Source: Psychrobacter sp.
Lineage (GTDB): Bacteria > Pseudomonadota > Gammaproteobacteria > Pseudomonadales > Moraxellaceae
Assembly: GCF_030454045.1 (NCBI RefSeq)
Contig: NZ_JAKDJE010000005.1
Coordinates: 1 to 64,000 of the forward strand
Reading direction: 5' to 3'
Length of the DNA stretch: 64,000 bases
Position numbers and translations under genes: made by a program. Below the pieces are notes generated by a model. That model searched no databases. It saw only the letters and a list, made by a program, of their open reading frames with translations, and was not told where the DNA came from. Shown piece by piece: positions 12,059 through 21,596 of the stretch. Positions within the stretch are counted from its first letter, which is position 1, and each line of letters begins with the position of its first letter.

Positions 12059-13741
12059 ATGCAAAAGATATTTCGGGTGATGATCATCATTGCGATGCTA
12101 ATTACCGCTTATCTGCTGATTTTGGCATGGCGAGATGATTATGCCGATGCACCAGCTGTAGAAGCGGTGCCAGAAACTACAAGTTCAGTAGGTGCTGACA
12201 TTCCTTCTACCACTGGTGCCGCAGGTGATATTCCGGTTCAGACCCTACCTGTGGATAACGCAGCTGTGACAGCGACCCCTGCAAAGGACACAGGATTAAT
12301 CACGGTAACGACCGATCGCTATGATATTAAAATCAATCCAGAAGGCGGTGATATTGTCTATGCTGCGCTCAAGCAGTATGACGCGACGCTCGATAGCGAT
12401 AAGCCTTTCGTATTGCTAGAAAACAACAGCAACCGTGTATACGTGGCTCAGTCTGGCTTGATTGGTCAAAATGGTATTGATACGGCAGAAGGTCGTGCGA
12501 TTTATAGCCACACCGCCAACAATTATGTGATGGAAGCAGGACAACAAACACTGTCAGTACCGCTTACTTACAAGAAAGATGGCGTGACAATCACCAAGAC
12601 ATTTACCTTTACTGAAAATAAATATCCGATCGATATTAGCTACAAAATTCAAAACGCCTCCACCAATGCGTGGCAAGGTCAGATGTTTGCGCAGCTAAAA
12701 CGTGACGATAGTAAAGATCCTGGTATGTCTGATAAAGGCGCGCTGAGCATGGCGACTTATCTTGGTGGTGCTTGGGGTACGCCAGATGATCCATACAATA
12801 AACTGAAGTTTAAAGACTTCAGCGATGGCGAGCTAACGACGACCAGTGATAAAGGCTGGGTTGGCATCGTACAGCATTATTTTGTCTCTGCATGGACGCC
12901 TGAAAACTTCACGGGTAAATTCTTTACCCGCGAGACTGGTAACGACTACTTTATTGGTTTTAACAGTCAGCCAGTCAATGTCGCACCAAACAAGCAAGTG
13001 ACATTGGACGCCACACTGTACGCAGGTCCAAAAGTACAGTCTGAGCTAAAAGATGTAGCAGTGGGTCTGAATAAGACGGTTGATTACGGCTTATTGTGGC
13101 CAATATCGAAGGTCCTATTTGCTATCTTAGAAGGTGTGCATAAAGTTGTGGGTAACTGGGGTTGGTCAATCATTATCCTCACCATTTTAGTCAAAATTGC
13201 TTTGATGTGGTTCTCTAATAAGAGCTACTACTCAATGGCTAAGATGCGCGCTATTGCACCGAGACTAAAAACGCTAAAAGAAGAGCATGGCGACGATCGT
13301 ATGAAAATGTCGCAAGAAATGATGGCCATCTACAAGGAAGAGAATGTCAATCCGATGGCGGGTTGTCTACCTATCTTGATGCAGATGCCAATTTTCTTAG
13401 CTTTGTATTGGGTGCTCGTAGAGAGTGTCGAGCTGCGTCATGCGCCATGGATTCTGTGGATTCGCGATCTTTCAGCCATGGATCCTTGGTTCATCTTGCC
13501 GCTATTGATGGGTGCTTCTATGTTCATCCAGCAGCAGTTAAACCCGCAGCCAGCAGATCCAATGCAAGCAAAAGTGATGAAGTTTTTGCCGATTATCTTC
13601 ACCGCGTTCATGCTGTTCTTCCCAGCAGGTTTGGTACTATATTGGACAGTGAACAACTTGTTCAGTATGACTCAGCAATATATCGTGAATAAGAAAGTTG
13701 AAGAAGAGCAAAAACGCCGCACGGTAAAAGTGGTTGACTAA
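12059..13741 (+). CDS. yidC: membrane protein insertase YidC
   Basis: 560-residue Oxa1/YidC/Alb3 insertase, typical length for gammaproteobacteria. The N-terminal signal-anchor helix spans about residues 4-23, followed by a low-complexity linker rich in Ala, Pro and Thr (about 28-80). The large periplasmic beta-supersandwich domain extends to about 345. The conserved C-terminal 60-kDa domain has five transmembrane helices, including YGLLWPISK, NPMAGCLPILMQMPIFLALYWVL and LVLYWTVNNLFSMTQQYIVNK. The strong ribosome binding site AGGAAAGG decides the start. A terminator follows at 13769. A perfect DnaA-box sequence occurs inside the coding region at 12250-12258. Confidence 0.97.
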   Translation: MQKIFRVMIIIAMLITAYLLILAWRDDYADAPAVEAVPETTSSVGADIPSTTGAAGDIPVQTLPVDNAAVTATPAKDTGLITVTTDRYDIKINPEGGDIVYAALKQYDATLDSDKPFVLLENNSNRVYVAQSGLIGQNGIDTAEGRAIYSHTANNYVMEAGQQTLSVPLTYKKDGVTITKTFTFTENKYPIDISYKIQNASTNAWQGQMFAQLKRDDSKDPGMSDKGALSMATYLGGAWGTPDDPYNKLKFKDFSDGELTTTSDKGWVGIVQHYFVSAWTPENFTGKFFTRETGNDYFIGFNSQPVNVAPNKQVTLDATLYAGPKVQSELKDVAVGLNKTVDYGLLWPISKVLFAILEGVHKVVGNWGWSIIILTILVKIALMWFSNKSYYSMAKMRAIAPRLKTLKEEHGDDRMKMSQEMMAIYKEENVNPMAGCLPILMQMPIFLALYWVLVESVELRHAPWILWIRDLSAMDPWFILPLLMGASMFIQQQLNPQPADPMQAKVMKFLPIIFTAFMLFFPAGLVLYWTVNNLFSMTQQYIVNKKVEEEQKRRTVKVVD

Positions 13742-13768
13742 CTGACGCTCTATTAAACGTATGATTAC

Positions 13769-13798
13769 AAAAACCATCGCGTAAGCGGTGGTTTTTTT
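13769..13798 (+). terminator. yidC terminator
   Basis: A 10-bp stem with one G-T pair, loop GTAA, followed by seven T. Confidence 0.85.
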
Positions 13799-13933
13799 AT
13801 AAGTGCTACAAGGTTATCCACAGCTTATCAACATTAAAGAGAAAATATCAATGATTAGGCTGCGTTTCAAAGTTTGTTTTGTCACTATGAGCACAGGCGT
13901 CTATAATGGGGTTTTTAGCTATTGAGAGTCATT
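13799..13933. promoter_or_regulatory. yidC-mnmE gap with DnaA box
   Basis: Perfect DnaA box TTATCCACA at 13814-13822 and a one-mismatch copy TTATCAACA at 13825-13833. The stretch is otherwise the mnmE leader. Confidence 0.55.
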
Positions 13934-15385
13934 GTGGATTCCTTAGAGATGGCATTAGCCACACCGAATCATTCTGAAAAATCTAATACCTCTGGACTTG
14001 CGACGATTGCTGCGATCGCAACGCCCTTAGGGCGCGGTGGTGTCGGTGTTATACGCCTATCAGGCAGCCGTGCGTATGCCATGGCCTGTGCGCTCACGGG
14101 AAAATCGGCTTTTACGCCGCGTATGGCCAGTTTTTGCCGTTTTTATCAGGCGGATGGTACGGTTATTGATGAAGGGTTGGTATTGTACTTCAAAGGGCCA
14201 CACTCATTTACTGGTGAAGATGTGATTGAGCTGCAAGGGCATGGCGGCGTTATTTTACAGAACCAATTGCTCGCACGCGTGTTTGAGCTGGGCGCCAAGC
14301 AAGCGAGTGCCGGAGAGTTCTCTTATCGTGCTTTTGACAATGATAAATTGGATTTGGTGCAGGCAGAGGCAATCGCTGATGCGATTGATGCGACCAGTGC
14401 GGCGGCGGCGAGTAGTGCGATTCGCTCTTTGAGCGGTGAGTTCTCCCAAAAGATCAATCAGCTATTGGAGCAGCTCATTCACTTGCGCTTGCATGTCGAA
14501 GCGGCGATTGACTTCCCTGATGAAGAGGATGTCGATTTTTTATCTGACGGCGTGATACAAAGTAAACTTGAACAAACGCAAGATAAAATACAGCAAGTCT
14601 TAGCCACGGCAAAGCAAGGTCAGCTCTTACGTGATGGTATCCATGTGGTCCTAGCTGGTAGACCAAACGCGGGTAAATCAAGCCTGCTGAATCGTCTAGC
14701 AGGGCAAGAACGTGCTATCGTGACCGATGTCGCTGGCACCACGCGTGATACGCTGCAAGAGACGGTCGTGCTCAACGGTTTAACACTGCATCTTACTGAT
14801 ACAGCGGGCTTGCGTGAGACAGAAGACACGGTAGAACGTATCGGCATTGAGCGTGCCCGTACCGCCATTACCCAAGCTGATATGCTGCTGATGGTTTACG
14901 ATGTGACTCGCGATGTTGAAGAAGAAAGCACACCATTACAGCTTGCTGAGCAGTTATTTGGTGAGCTGCCAGAGGCCAAACGATTACTCATCATTGCCAA
15001 TAAAAGTGATCTATTAAGCGATGATAGTAGTGAAAAATCAGCTTCTATGACGCAAGCTGATATTAAAGCCAAAGGGTACGAACAAATCAATGTTTCATGT
15101 GAAACAGGTGCTGGTATAGAGAGTTTGGTCGAATTATTATGTGCAAAGGTAGGTTTTCATCCGCCAGAGAACAGCTTAATCGCTCGTACTCGTCACATAG
15201 ATGCTCTCAGACGGACGGACAATTATTTAGCAGAGGCGCATGAGCAGTTAACAGTGTTTCAAGCAGGTGAGTTGGTTGCTGAAAGCTTGCGTCAAGCGCA
15301 GCAGAGCTTGGGCGAAATTACAGGTGAGTTTAGTGCTGATGATTTATTGGGCAAGATATTTGGTAGTTTTTGTATCGGCAAATAA
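13934..15385 (+). CDS. mnmE: tRNA modification GTPase MnmE
   Basis: GTPase that, with MnmG, installs the 5-carboxymethylaminomethyl group on wobble uridine of tRNAs. The N-terminal tetrahydrofolate-binding domain starts TIAAIATPLGRGGVGVIRLSG. The G domain has GRPNAGKSS (G1), DTAGLRETED (G3) and NKSDL (G4). The C-terminus ends in the invariant CIGK. The start is uncertain. GTG at 13934 has GAGAG five bases upstream and is preferred over TTG at 13922. ATG at 13949 is a further option that keeps the whole domain. A parS variant (15091-15106) is embedded in the coding region. Confidence 0.95.
   Translation: MDSLEMALATPNHSEKSNTSGLATIAAIATPLGRGGVGVIRLSGSRAYAMACALTGKSAFTPRMASFCRFYQADGTVIDEGLVLYFKGPHSFTGEDVIELQGHGGVILQNQLLARVFELGAKQASAGEFSYRAFDNDKLDLVQAEAIADAIDATSAAAASSAIRSLSGEFSQKINQLLEQLIHLRLHVEAAIDFPDEEDVDFLSDGVIQSKLEQTQDKIQQVLATAKQGQLLRDGIHVVLAGRPNAGKSSLLNRLAGQERAIVTDVAGTTRDTLQETVVLNGLTLHLTDTAGLRETEDTVERIGIERARTAITQADMLLMVYDVTRDVEEESTPLQLAEQLFGELPEAKRLLIIANKSDLLSDDSSEKSASMTQADIKAKGYEQINVSCETGAGIESLVELLCAKVGFHPPENSLIARTRHIDALRRTDNYLAEAHEQLTVFQAGELVAESLRQAQQSLGEITGEFSADDLLGKIFGSFCIGK
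15091..15106. promoter_or_regulatory. parS-like site (CATGTG variant)
   Basis: TGTTTCATGTGAAACA, one mismatch from parS, inside mnmE. Confidence 0.65.
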
Positions 15386-15472
15386 TGGCGAGATAATACT
15401 ATTGGTTACCCAGTAAATCCAATTATCTTATAAACTTTGCTTTTATTTTTAATCATAAAATGAGGAGTTGCT

Positions 15473-15931
15473 ATGCACTGCCCGTATTGTAATGCATCAG
15501 AGACAAAAGTGATTGACTCACGTCTTGCTGCAGAAGGTGCGCAAGTGCGTCGCCGCCGCTCATGCAATAGCTGCCAAGAGCGTTTCACAACGTTTGAGAT
15601 GGTGGAGGTTGTGATGCCAAGGATCATTAAATCCAGCAGCAAGATTGAACCTTATGACAATGAAAAACTGCGCCGCTCTATCTTGTTGCCGCTGCAAAAG
15701 CGTCCCATCACCATCGATGAGCAAGAGGCGATGATCAGTCGCATTGAAAAGCGTGTCAGACAAATGGGGGAGCGCGAAATCAGTAGTAACGTTTTGGGAG
15801 AAATCATCATGAGTGAGTTAAAAATTCTAGATGATGTCGCTTATGTACGCTTTGCCAGCGTCTATCGTGACTTTCAAGACATCGATGCGTTTCATCAAGA
15901 AATTGCCAATATCCGTCCAAACGATAAGTAA
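15473..15931 (+). CDS. nrdR: transcriptional repressor NrdR
   Basis: 152-residue zinc-ribbon/ATP-cone repressor of ribonucleotide reductase genes. The zinc ribbon uses Cys3, Cys6, Cys31 and Cys34, with the conserved MHCPYC start and RRRRSCNSC. The ATP-cone domain follows from about residue 49 ([24 protein letters not shown]) and senses ATP/dATP. The ribosome binding site TGAGGAG lies just before the ATG. It precedes ribD, an arrangement common in proteobacteria (nrdR-ribD), although here a gap of about 110 bp separates them. Confidence 0.96.
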   Translation: MHCPYCNASETKVIDSRLAAEGAQVRRRRSCNSCQERFTTFEMVEVVMPRIIKSSSKIEPYDNEKLRRSILLPLQKRPITIDEQEAMISRIEKRVRQMGEREISSNVLGEIIMSELKILDDVAYVRFASVYRDFQDIDAFHQEIANIRPNDK

Positions 15932-16044
15932 GCGGTTAAATCCATGAAACCTCTGATCAGTGAGCTGATTGTGGGTCCTATGTCTTCGTACTGTTTAAGA
16001 AAAACACGCCGTAATTATCATTAATCATTACTAAGCCGACTGTT

Positions 16045-17100
16045 ATGCCAACCATAAATCATTCCCAAGACGCGCAAGACCGTTACTTTATGATGCTTGC
16101 CGTTGAACAAGCCAAACAAGGTTTGTATACCACCAGACCGAATCCTGCGGTGGGCTGTGTTATTGTTCAAGCAGAAAAAATAGTTGGTCAAGGGTTTCAT
16201 CCAAAAGCTGGTGAGCCTCATGCAGAAGTGTTTGCGTTAAAACAAGCAGGCGAGCAGGCAGCGGGAGCGACCGCTTATGTGACTCTAGAGCCCTGCAGTC
16301 ACACAGGGCGTACACCGCCATGTGCGTTGGCGCTCGTCGCTGCAAAGGTAAAACGGGTTGTTATCGCCGGTCTAGACCCCAATCCACAGGTCGCAGGTCG
16401 AGGGGTTAAACTGCTAGAGCAGGCAGGTATCGAGGTCAGAGTAGGCGTCTTGACAGAGCAAGCAGAAATACTAAATCGCGGATTTTTAAAGGCCATGCGG
16501 ACTCAGATGCCCTATGTCAGACTAAAAGTAGCGACTAGTCTGGATGGCCGCACTGCGATGGCATCCGGAGAATCAAAATGGATTACATCAACCGCGTCTC
16601 GTGAGGATGTCCAAAAGCTACGAGCACAAAGTGGTGCGATTATTACAGGCAGTGAAACGGTGATAATGGACAATCCGCAGCTAAACGTACGCTCAACTCA
16701 ACTAGCGGTATCACCTGAGACGGTACCGCCTCCTCGTGTTGTGATACTGGATAGACGTCAGCGTTTAAAATATCATACACAATCTGATTATCAGCTGTGT
16801 CGGCGTACAGATATGATATATTGGCGCAAAGACAATCTGACAGCTTTGCTACAGATGTTGGTCAGAGAGCATCAGTGTTATGACGTTTTGGTAGAGGCAG
16901 GTGCTGGTGTGGCTGGTAGTTTTTTGAGCCAGCAGCTCGTCGATGAGCTAATTGTTTATCAAGCACCGTGTTTATTAGGACACCAGGCAAGACCAATGGT
17001 TGATTTTAATCCAATCTCTTTGGCGCAGCAGTTGCGCTTTGATATTCAAGACCATGAGCAGATTGGTTCTGATTTAAAATTGACGTTACGCCCTTTGTAG
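16045..17100 (+). CDS. ribD: bifunctional riboflavin biosynthesis deaminase/reductase RibD
   Basis: Catalyses the second and third steps of riboflavin synthesis: deamination of the diaminopyrimidine, then NADPH reduction of the ribosyl side chain. 351 residues. The N-terminal cytidine-deaminase-like domain has the zinc ligands in HAE (59-61) and PCSHTGRTPPC (Cys84, Cys93). The C-terminal reductase domain begins about residue 150 with KVATSLDGRTA. It ends 431 bp before ribE, and that gap carries DnaA boxes and parS-like sequences rather than an FMN riboswitch. Confidence 0.96.
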   Translation: MPTINHSQDAQDRYFMMLAVEQAKQGLYTTRPNPAVGCVIVQAEKIVGQGFHPKAGEPHAEVFALKQAGEQAAGATAYVTLEPCSHTGRTPPCALALVAAKVKRVVIAGLDPNPQVAGRGVKLLEQAGIEVRVGVLTEQAEILNRGFLKAMRTQMPYVRLKVATSLDGRTAMASGESKWITSTASREDVQKLRAQSGAIITGSETVIMDNPQLNVRSTQLAVSPETVPPPRVVILDRRQRLKYHTQSDYQLCRRTDMIYWRKDNLTALLQMLVREHQCYDVLVEAGAGVAGSFLSQQLVDELIVYQAPCLLGHQARPMVDFNPISLAQQLRFDIQDHEQIGSDLKLTLRPL

Positions 17101-17531
17101 CTCATTTATGATTTTACCCTTTATGTTTCTTCTTAATGAATGGCATATGTGGATAAGCAAATAGTTGGTTTGAGTGTTTCACATGGAACTGTGCATAACT
17201 TTGTTTCACATGAAACATGAAAAGCTGATTATTTTTGTGTCTTTATGACAAATTATATATTAATCAATAACTTATGTTTTTTAAATCTTGCGTTGCGAGC
17301 GCTAAACTAAATTTAGCATCATTGTGGATAACTCTATAATTAATAAAGACTTTAAGAATATTCTATTGACTTATACTTACTTATCCACAATCTATCCTAT
17401 GACCGCCTGCATTTCCCGTGTGTTTCACTGCGAAGTGTACTCAGAAAGACAGTACTAAGAAATTTGGTTAAGTGTTTGATAAATAAAGTGATGTGTTTAT
17501 AGCAGCATTATAATAACGAGATGAGGATGAT
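17101..17531. other. ribD-ribE gap with a second DnaA-box cluster and parS-like sites
   Basis: 431 gene-free bases, AT-rich. Perfect DnaA boxes lie at 17148-17156, 17323-17331 and 17381-17389, with a one-mismatch box (TGTGCATAA) at 17190-17198. A parS variant with one mismatch lies at 17202-17217, and a degenerate one at 17175-17190. I found no terminator, no RNA gene and no recognisable FMN riboswitch. Confidence 0.6.
17202..17217. promoter_or_regulatory. parS-like site (CACATG variant)
   Basis: TGTTTCACATGAAACA, the reverse complement of the TGTTTCATGTGAAACA variant seen elsewhere. It is intergenic between ribD and ribE. Confidence 0.65.
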
Positions 17532-18206
17532 ATGTTTACTGGAATTATAGAAAGCGTTGGAACCGTAAAATCGATGCAACCAACGGGCGGTGATATACGC
17601 TTAACAATAGAGTCTAACGACCTGGATTTTAGCGACGTAAAGCTCGGTGATTCTATTGCATCGAACGGTATCTGTTTGACTGTTGTAGAGCTAGGCAATA
17701 ACTATTACTCTGTTGATGTTTCACGTGAAACTATTGCTCGAACAGCGCTAGAAGCATTAAAAGCAGGTCATACGGTCAATTTAGAAAAAGCGATGCTACC
17801 AACGACTCGTTTTGGTGGCCATATTGTTGCCGGTCACGTGGATGGGGTAGGCGTCGTCAGTAAACTACAGCAAGACGCACGTTCTATTTATATTGAGATT
17901 GAGATACCACAAGAGTTGGCGCACTATACAGCGACCAAAGGTTCTATCACGGTAGATGGGATTAGTTTGACTACCAATCTGGTGCGTGACAATATCGTTT
18001 CTTTAAATATTATCCCGCATACCGCTCAAGTGACCAATATCGCTAAGCATTGGTTGGTGGGTAACAAAGTCAATATCGAAGTGGATATCGTTGCACGCTA
18101 TTTGGAGCGTTTGCTAAATAAATCACAATCTGGTGGTATAAATACTGCAAATCCTCAAAGCCAAATTACAGAAGCTTTTTTAGCAGATAATGGCTTTATG
18201 AAATAA
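17532..18206 (+). CDS. ribE: riboflavin synthase, alpha chain
   Basis: Dismutates two 6,7-dimethyl-8-ribityllumazine molecules to riboflavin. 224 residues, close to the usual 200-220. The start MFTGIIESVG is diagnostic. The two lumazine-binding repeats are visible: SNGICLTVVELG with SVDVSRETI in the first, and VDGISLTT with IIPHTAQVTN in the second. GHIVAGHVDGVG lies between them. An upstream GAGATGAGGATG provides the ribosome binding site. A parS-core sequence at 17717-17732 is embedded at codons for VSRET. Confidence 0.96.
   Translation: MFTGIIESVGTVKSMQPTGGDIRLTIESNDLDFSDVKLGDSIASNGICLTVVELGNNYYSVDVSRETIARTALEALKAGHTVNLEKAMLPTTRFGGHIVAGHVDGVGVVSKLQQDARSIYIEIEIPQELAHYTATKGSITVDGISLTTNLVRDNIVSLNIIPHTAQVTNIAKHWLVGNKVNIEVDIVARYLERLLNKSQSGGINTANPQSQITEAFLADNGFMK
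17717..17732. promoter_or_regulatory. parS site (CACGTG core, one end mismatch)
   Basis: TGTTTCACGTGAAACT, 15 of 16 matches to parS, inside ribE. Confidence 0.75.
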
Positions 18207-18402
18207 CGTTTGAGGCTGTACTTACCTGTTTAGATATTCACCCTGTCCATATTACGAAATCAAAGTATAGTCAATCCACTATAAAAGCGTTACAGCGTTA
18301 ACCTCGCTTGAAGTATGACATATACATCTGCACTCGGTTGCCTTGTACCGCTCTTAAATTGGATCAACTATAATGTTGAGAGGGTGATTTTTTTATTAAC
18401 GT

Positions 18403-21267
18403 TTAGGGTATAAAGCTTTGTAGAACGGTTTCTAGATCCTTTTTACGGATAGGCTTGGATAAAAACTCATCCATTCCCACTTGCATGCACGCCTTGCGAT
18501 CCTCTTCTGTATTATTTGCCGTTAGCGCGATGATAGGAATGTCATCTCCTTGTGCTCGTATTGCCTGAGTGGCCTGCAATCCATCCATGATGGGCATCCG
18601 GCAATCCATAAGGATCAATGAAATCTCTTCACGCTGGCCTGCCAATATATCAAGGGCTTGCTGTCCATCTTCTGCAACCATACTACGATAGCCAATTTTG
18701 CTCAGCATTTTGCAGGCAATCTTTTGATTGGTCGGGCTGTCCTCGACCACAAGTATGAGAGGCAGTGCGGTTTGAGTGCTCGTCTCTTGAGTATTTTTCT
18801 CATTCACATCCTCTTGACCCTGCTGTGTTTGAGAGAGCTTTTGTCTGGCAGGCAGGGTCAAGCGCATAAGCTCAGAGAGTAATAGCGCACTGTCTAGCGG
18901 CTTGGTCAGATAACCATCACACTGATCGAGCAATACTGATGGTATGCGGCGCTCAGGCTTCATGCTAAACAGTATTTTGGGTAATGAGGTATTTGCTACT
19001 AAGCTATCTAAGGCTTGACGTCTATCTATATTGGTGGCGATGTGCTGACCACTTGGTACATATGTCTCTATTAGATCGGATGAATCGTTTAACAACGAAT
19101 TTTGCGCGTCGTCTGAGCGGTCCGTGTTGAGCGCGTCCTCAACTAAAATGGTACTCGTATCATAGTACTCATAATCTAGTAGTAATAGAGGGGCTAAGCG
19201 GTGCTTTTCTTTACTCAGGCGCTCTGTTAATTGCTCTATCGTTGCTAAGTCTACAGAGGTGTAAATAGTCGCGGATATTGCTAGATGCTCACAGAGACGC
19301 TGTAGGTGCTCTGCAACCAGTGGCTGATGCACCACAGCGATAAGACAGATATGAGCTAAGTGCTGACTAGGATGATACACGGGTTGATAGTGCGGGCGTT
19401 GACAAGGCAGGTATAGGTTGAAGACACTGCCCTCATTGACTGTACTTGTCAATTCAATAAACCCACCTAATAATCGCGCGAAGCTATTAACATTTTTGAG
19501 ACCCAGTCCGGTATCGAGAACATTTTGCACGATTGGATTGGGCTCTTGGTGGCGCGGCTTATTTAAGTATGACGATAACTGATGCTGCTTGGCAGAGGTG
19601 ATCCCGATACCCGTGTCCTGCACACTAAAGCGCACCCAGCAATTTGTCTCAGTGGCGGTGCTATTTTGATTGATAGCGTGCAAAGTCTCTTTGCTTGTCT
19701 CTGTCATCTGATCATAGTCGACTGCTTCGATGATGAGTGCGACATGACCGAAAGGGGTGAATTTTACGGCGTTATGCAATAAATTTAGTAAGGTTTGCCG
19801 CAGGCGACCGTCATCAGTATCGATGGCGCGAGGACAATTAGGGGAAAAAAAGTAAATCAGCTCCAGTCCTTTTTGCCGTACGTTACTGACTACTAGCTCA
19901 TTCACTTCTTGACCAAGCTTATAAATATCGACAGGCTCAATATTCAAACGGTTTTTTCTCACTTCAATATTGCCAATGTGCAGAGTCTCATTGAGCGCAG
20001 TAAGCATACTATGACTGGTGGTAATCAGTGTGTCTAATGTTTTATTTTGTCTGGTATTCAACGTGTTCGGATCAATTGGCTCGAGGATATCGATCATCGC
20101 TTCTAGCGGGATACGTAATTTATGACCGATGGCAAATTTGAGCTCATTGAACTCATCAAGCTTTTGCTGTAGTTGTTTGTTTTGCTGCTGCAATTGCTCG
20201 TTTTGATTGACAAGCTCATTAATATTATTTAGAAGTGCAGTGAATCCATGAATCTGTCCGTGCTCACCAAACCATGGTGTGATATGTAGCTGGTAGGCCT
20301 GTTTGTTTTCTATTCCATAGACAATGACGGTACGTGATACTCGTAAATTTTCTAGAGTCTGTAGTGCTTGCTGAGTGGTGTCATCTTTGCCCACAAAAAA
20401 GTCAGTGAGCTCATAACTTTGGTCATTTTTGGCAGCGGGCATAAATGCTTTTTCAAAGCGTTGGTTGTAAAAGCTAATCTGGCCATGGCGTACGCTCATC
20501 AGCATGGGCAGCGGTGCTTGATCAACCAAGCGCTCCAAGCGATGTTGCAAGGTTTTGATACGGCGATAGTCATTATGCAGCTGATAGCTCACTCGGCTCA
20601 GCGCATGTCCCAAAAGTAAAAACTCTCTAGTGGATCTTTTCTGTAAAAAAGGGGAGGGTGTATAAGTCTCCCTTGCATGAGTGCTCAAATTGTCGGTATA
20701 AACCAGCAATTGCTCCCAGTTGGTTCGACGATTGAGCATATAAAATAATGCAATAAAGAAAAGCAGGAAGGCGATCACAAGTGGCAGCCAGTAGCGGTAC
20801 GAGGTCCAATTGACTATCAACGGCTCGTGGCGAAAAGTAATATAAATCTGATGCCCACTTTCTAGCTGAATGATTCCTGTCAGATCATTATTACTAACCT
20901 GATACGCACTTTGGTTACTGCTATTAGCGCTCGCCGCACTAAGGGTTGGCAATGTTATGGTCGAAAAATCCGTTTCGTTCGGACGAGTTTTACGATGAAT
21001 ATAGGTTTGCCCAGATGGCATCATCAAAATAAGATGATAACTGATATGGTCAAACGCGGGTTGTCCTAAAATCTTTTCTATTTCTACATCGATAGGGGCG
21101 GCGTGCTCAAATATGCTGTGCTCTAATGAGTGAAACGTATCGATACTGTGTTGTTCACTACGATGCTTGATCACATCAAACAAGGTAACGTAATACATCA
21201 ATAGCATCGCCAGTAAGGTCAATGCATAAAAGATCAATAAGCGCTGTAAGGACTTAAACTGCTGCAT
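18403..21267 (-). CDS. hybrid sensor histidine kinase/response regulator (BarA/GacS-like)
   Basis: 954-residue membrane hybrid kinase. Transmembrane helices at about 10-30 and 158-178 enclose a periplasmic sensor of about 125 residues. A PAS-like region (about 245-350) and a Gln-rich coiled coil (352-373) lead to the H-box GHKLRIPLEAM with His382. ATP-binding boxes follow: HNAVKFTP (N499), DTGIGI (551-556) and DTGLGL (585-590). Residues about 637-805 look like a degenerate receiver that retains a YLTKPLD end but lacks an obvious phospho-Asp pattern. The C-terminal receiver (837-954) is intact with Asp888 and the KPI lysine. No Hpt domain is visible, so an external phosphotransfer protein is expected. 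The residue after the H-box His is Lys instead of the usual Glu/Asp. The specific pathway is unknown. Confidence 0.85.
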   Translation of the reverse strand: MQQFKSLQRLLIFYALTLLAMLLMYYVTLFDVIKHRSEQHSIDTFHSLEHSIFEHAAPIDVEIEKILGQPAFDHISYHLILMMPSGQTYIHRKTRPNETDFSTITLPTLSAASANSSNQSAYQVSNNDLTGIIQLESGHQIYITFRHEPLIVNWTSYRYWLPLVIAFLLFFIALFYMLNRRTNWEQLLVYTDNLSTHARETYTPSPFLQKRSTREFLLLGHALSRVSYQLHNDYRRIKTLQHRLERLVDQAPLPMLMSVRHGQISFYNQRFEKAFMPAAKNDQSYELTDFFVGKDDTTQQALQTLENLRVSRTVIVYGIENKQAYQLHITPWFGEHGQIHGFTALLNNINELVNQNEQLQQQNKQLQQKLDEFNELKFAIGHKLRIPLEAMIDILEPIDPNTLNTRQNKTLDTLITTSHSMLTALNETLHIGNIEVRKNRLNIEPVDIYKLGQEVNELVVSNVRQKGLELIYFFSPNCPRAIDTDDGRLRQTLLNLLHNAVKFTPFGHVALIIEAVDYDQMTETSKETLHAINQNSTATETNCWVRFSVQDTGIGITSAKQHQLSSYLNKPRHQEPNPIVQNVLDTGLGLKNVNSFARLLGGFIELTSTVNEGSVFNLYLPCQRPHYQPVYHPSQHLAHICLIAVVHQPLVAEHLQRLCEHLAISATIYTSVDLATIEQLTERLSKEKHRLAPLLLLDYEYYDTSTILVEDALNTDRSDDAQNSLLNDSSDLIETYVPSGQHIATNIDRRQALDSLVANTSLPKILFSMKPERRIPSVLLDQCDGYLTKPLDSALLLSELMRLTLPARQKLSQTQQGQEDVNEKNTQETSTQTALPLILVVEDSPTNQKIACKMLSKIGYRSMVAEDGQQALDILAGQREEISLILMDCRMPIMDGLQATQAIRAQGDDIPIIALTANNTEEDRKACMQVGMDEFLSKPIRKKDLETVLQSFIP

Positions 21268-21596
21268 GAGAACATGGCCCTATATCGACGTAATAACATA
21301 CCGTGAAATCATAATGATTTTTTATAGTAACTGATTTTTCAAAGTCTTAGCATCAAAGACTCGACTTTAACGACTTGTATCCATTGTTTGTAGCAACATG
21401 ATAGTGGCTGATTTATAGAGCAATGCTGACAAGGTCTTTTTATTCTATAAAAAGTTCTACAAAGAGAGCAATGAGTGTTTTTACTTTATAAAGAGAGAAG
21501 CGTCACGAGGCACACTGGGTTGAGACTACCACAATTATGGCACAACATCGTAAACTCACCTATAATGGGCAAATTAACCTTATATAATGCAGAACT
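21268..21596. other. divergent promoter region, sensor kinase / fmt
   Basis: 329 bases between divergent genes. Two TATAAT-type hexamers lie at 21561-21566 and 21583-21588 before fmt. Neither has a good -35, and the second would leave almost no leader. No gene or structured RNA is seen. Confidence 0.35.

Noticed and set aside
15932..16044. 26-codon ORF (MKPLISELIV...) between nrdR and ribD
   Set aside because: No ribosome binding site, no family, and random open frames of this length are common.
17175..17190. TGTTTCACATGGAACT as another parS site
   Set aside because: Three mismatches to the palindrome, including loss of the right arm. Not counted with the other nine.
17101..17531. FMN riboswitch upstream of ribE
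   Set aside because: The conserved AGGGNGGGGYGAAA-type junctions of the RFN element are absent. The region is instead rich in DnaA boxes.
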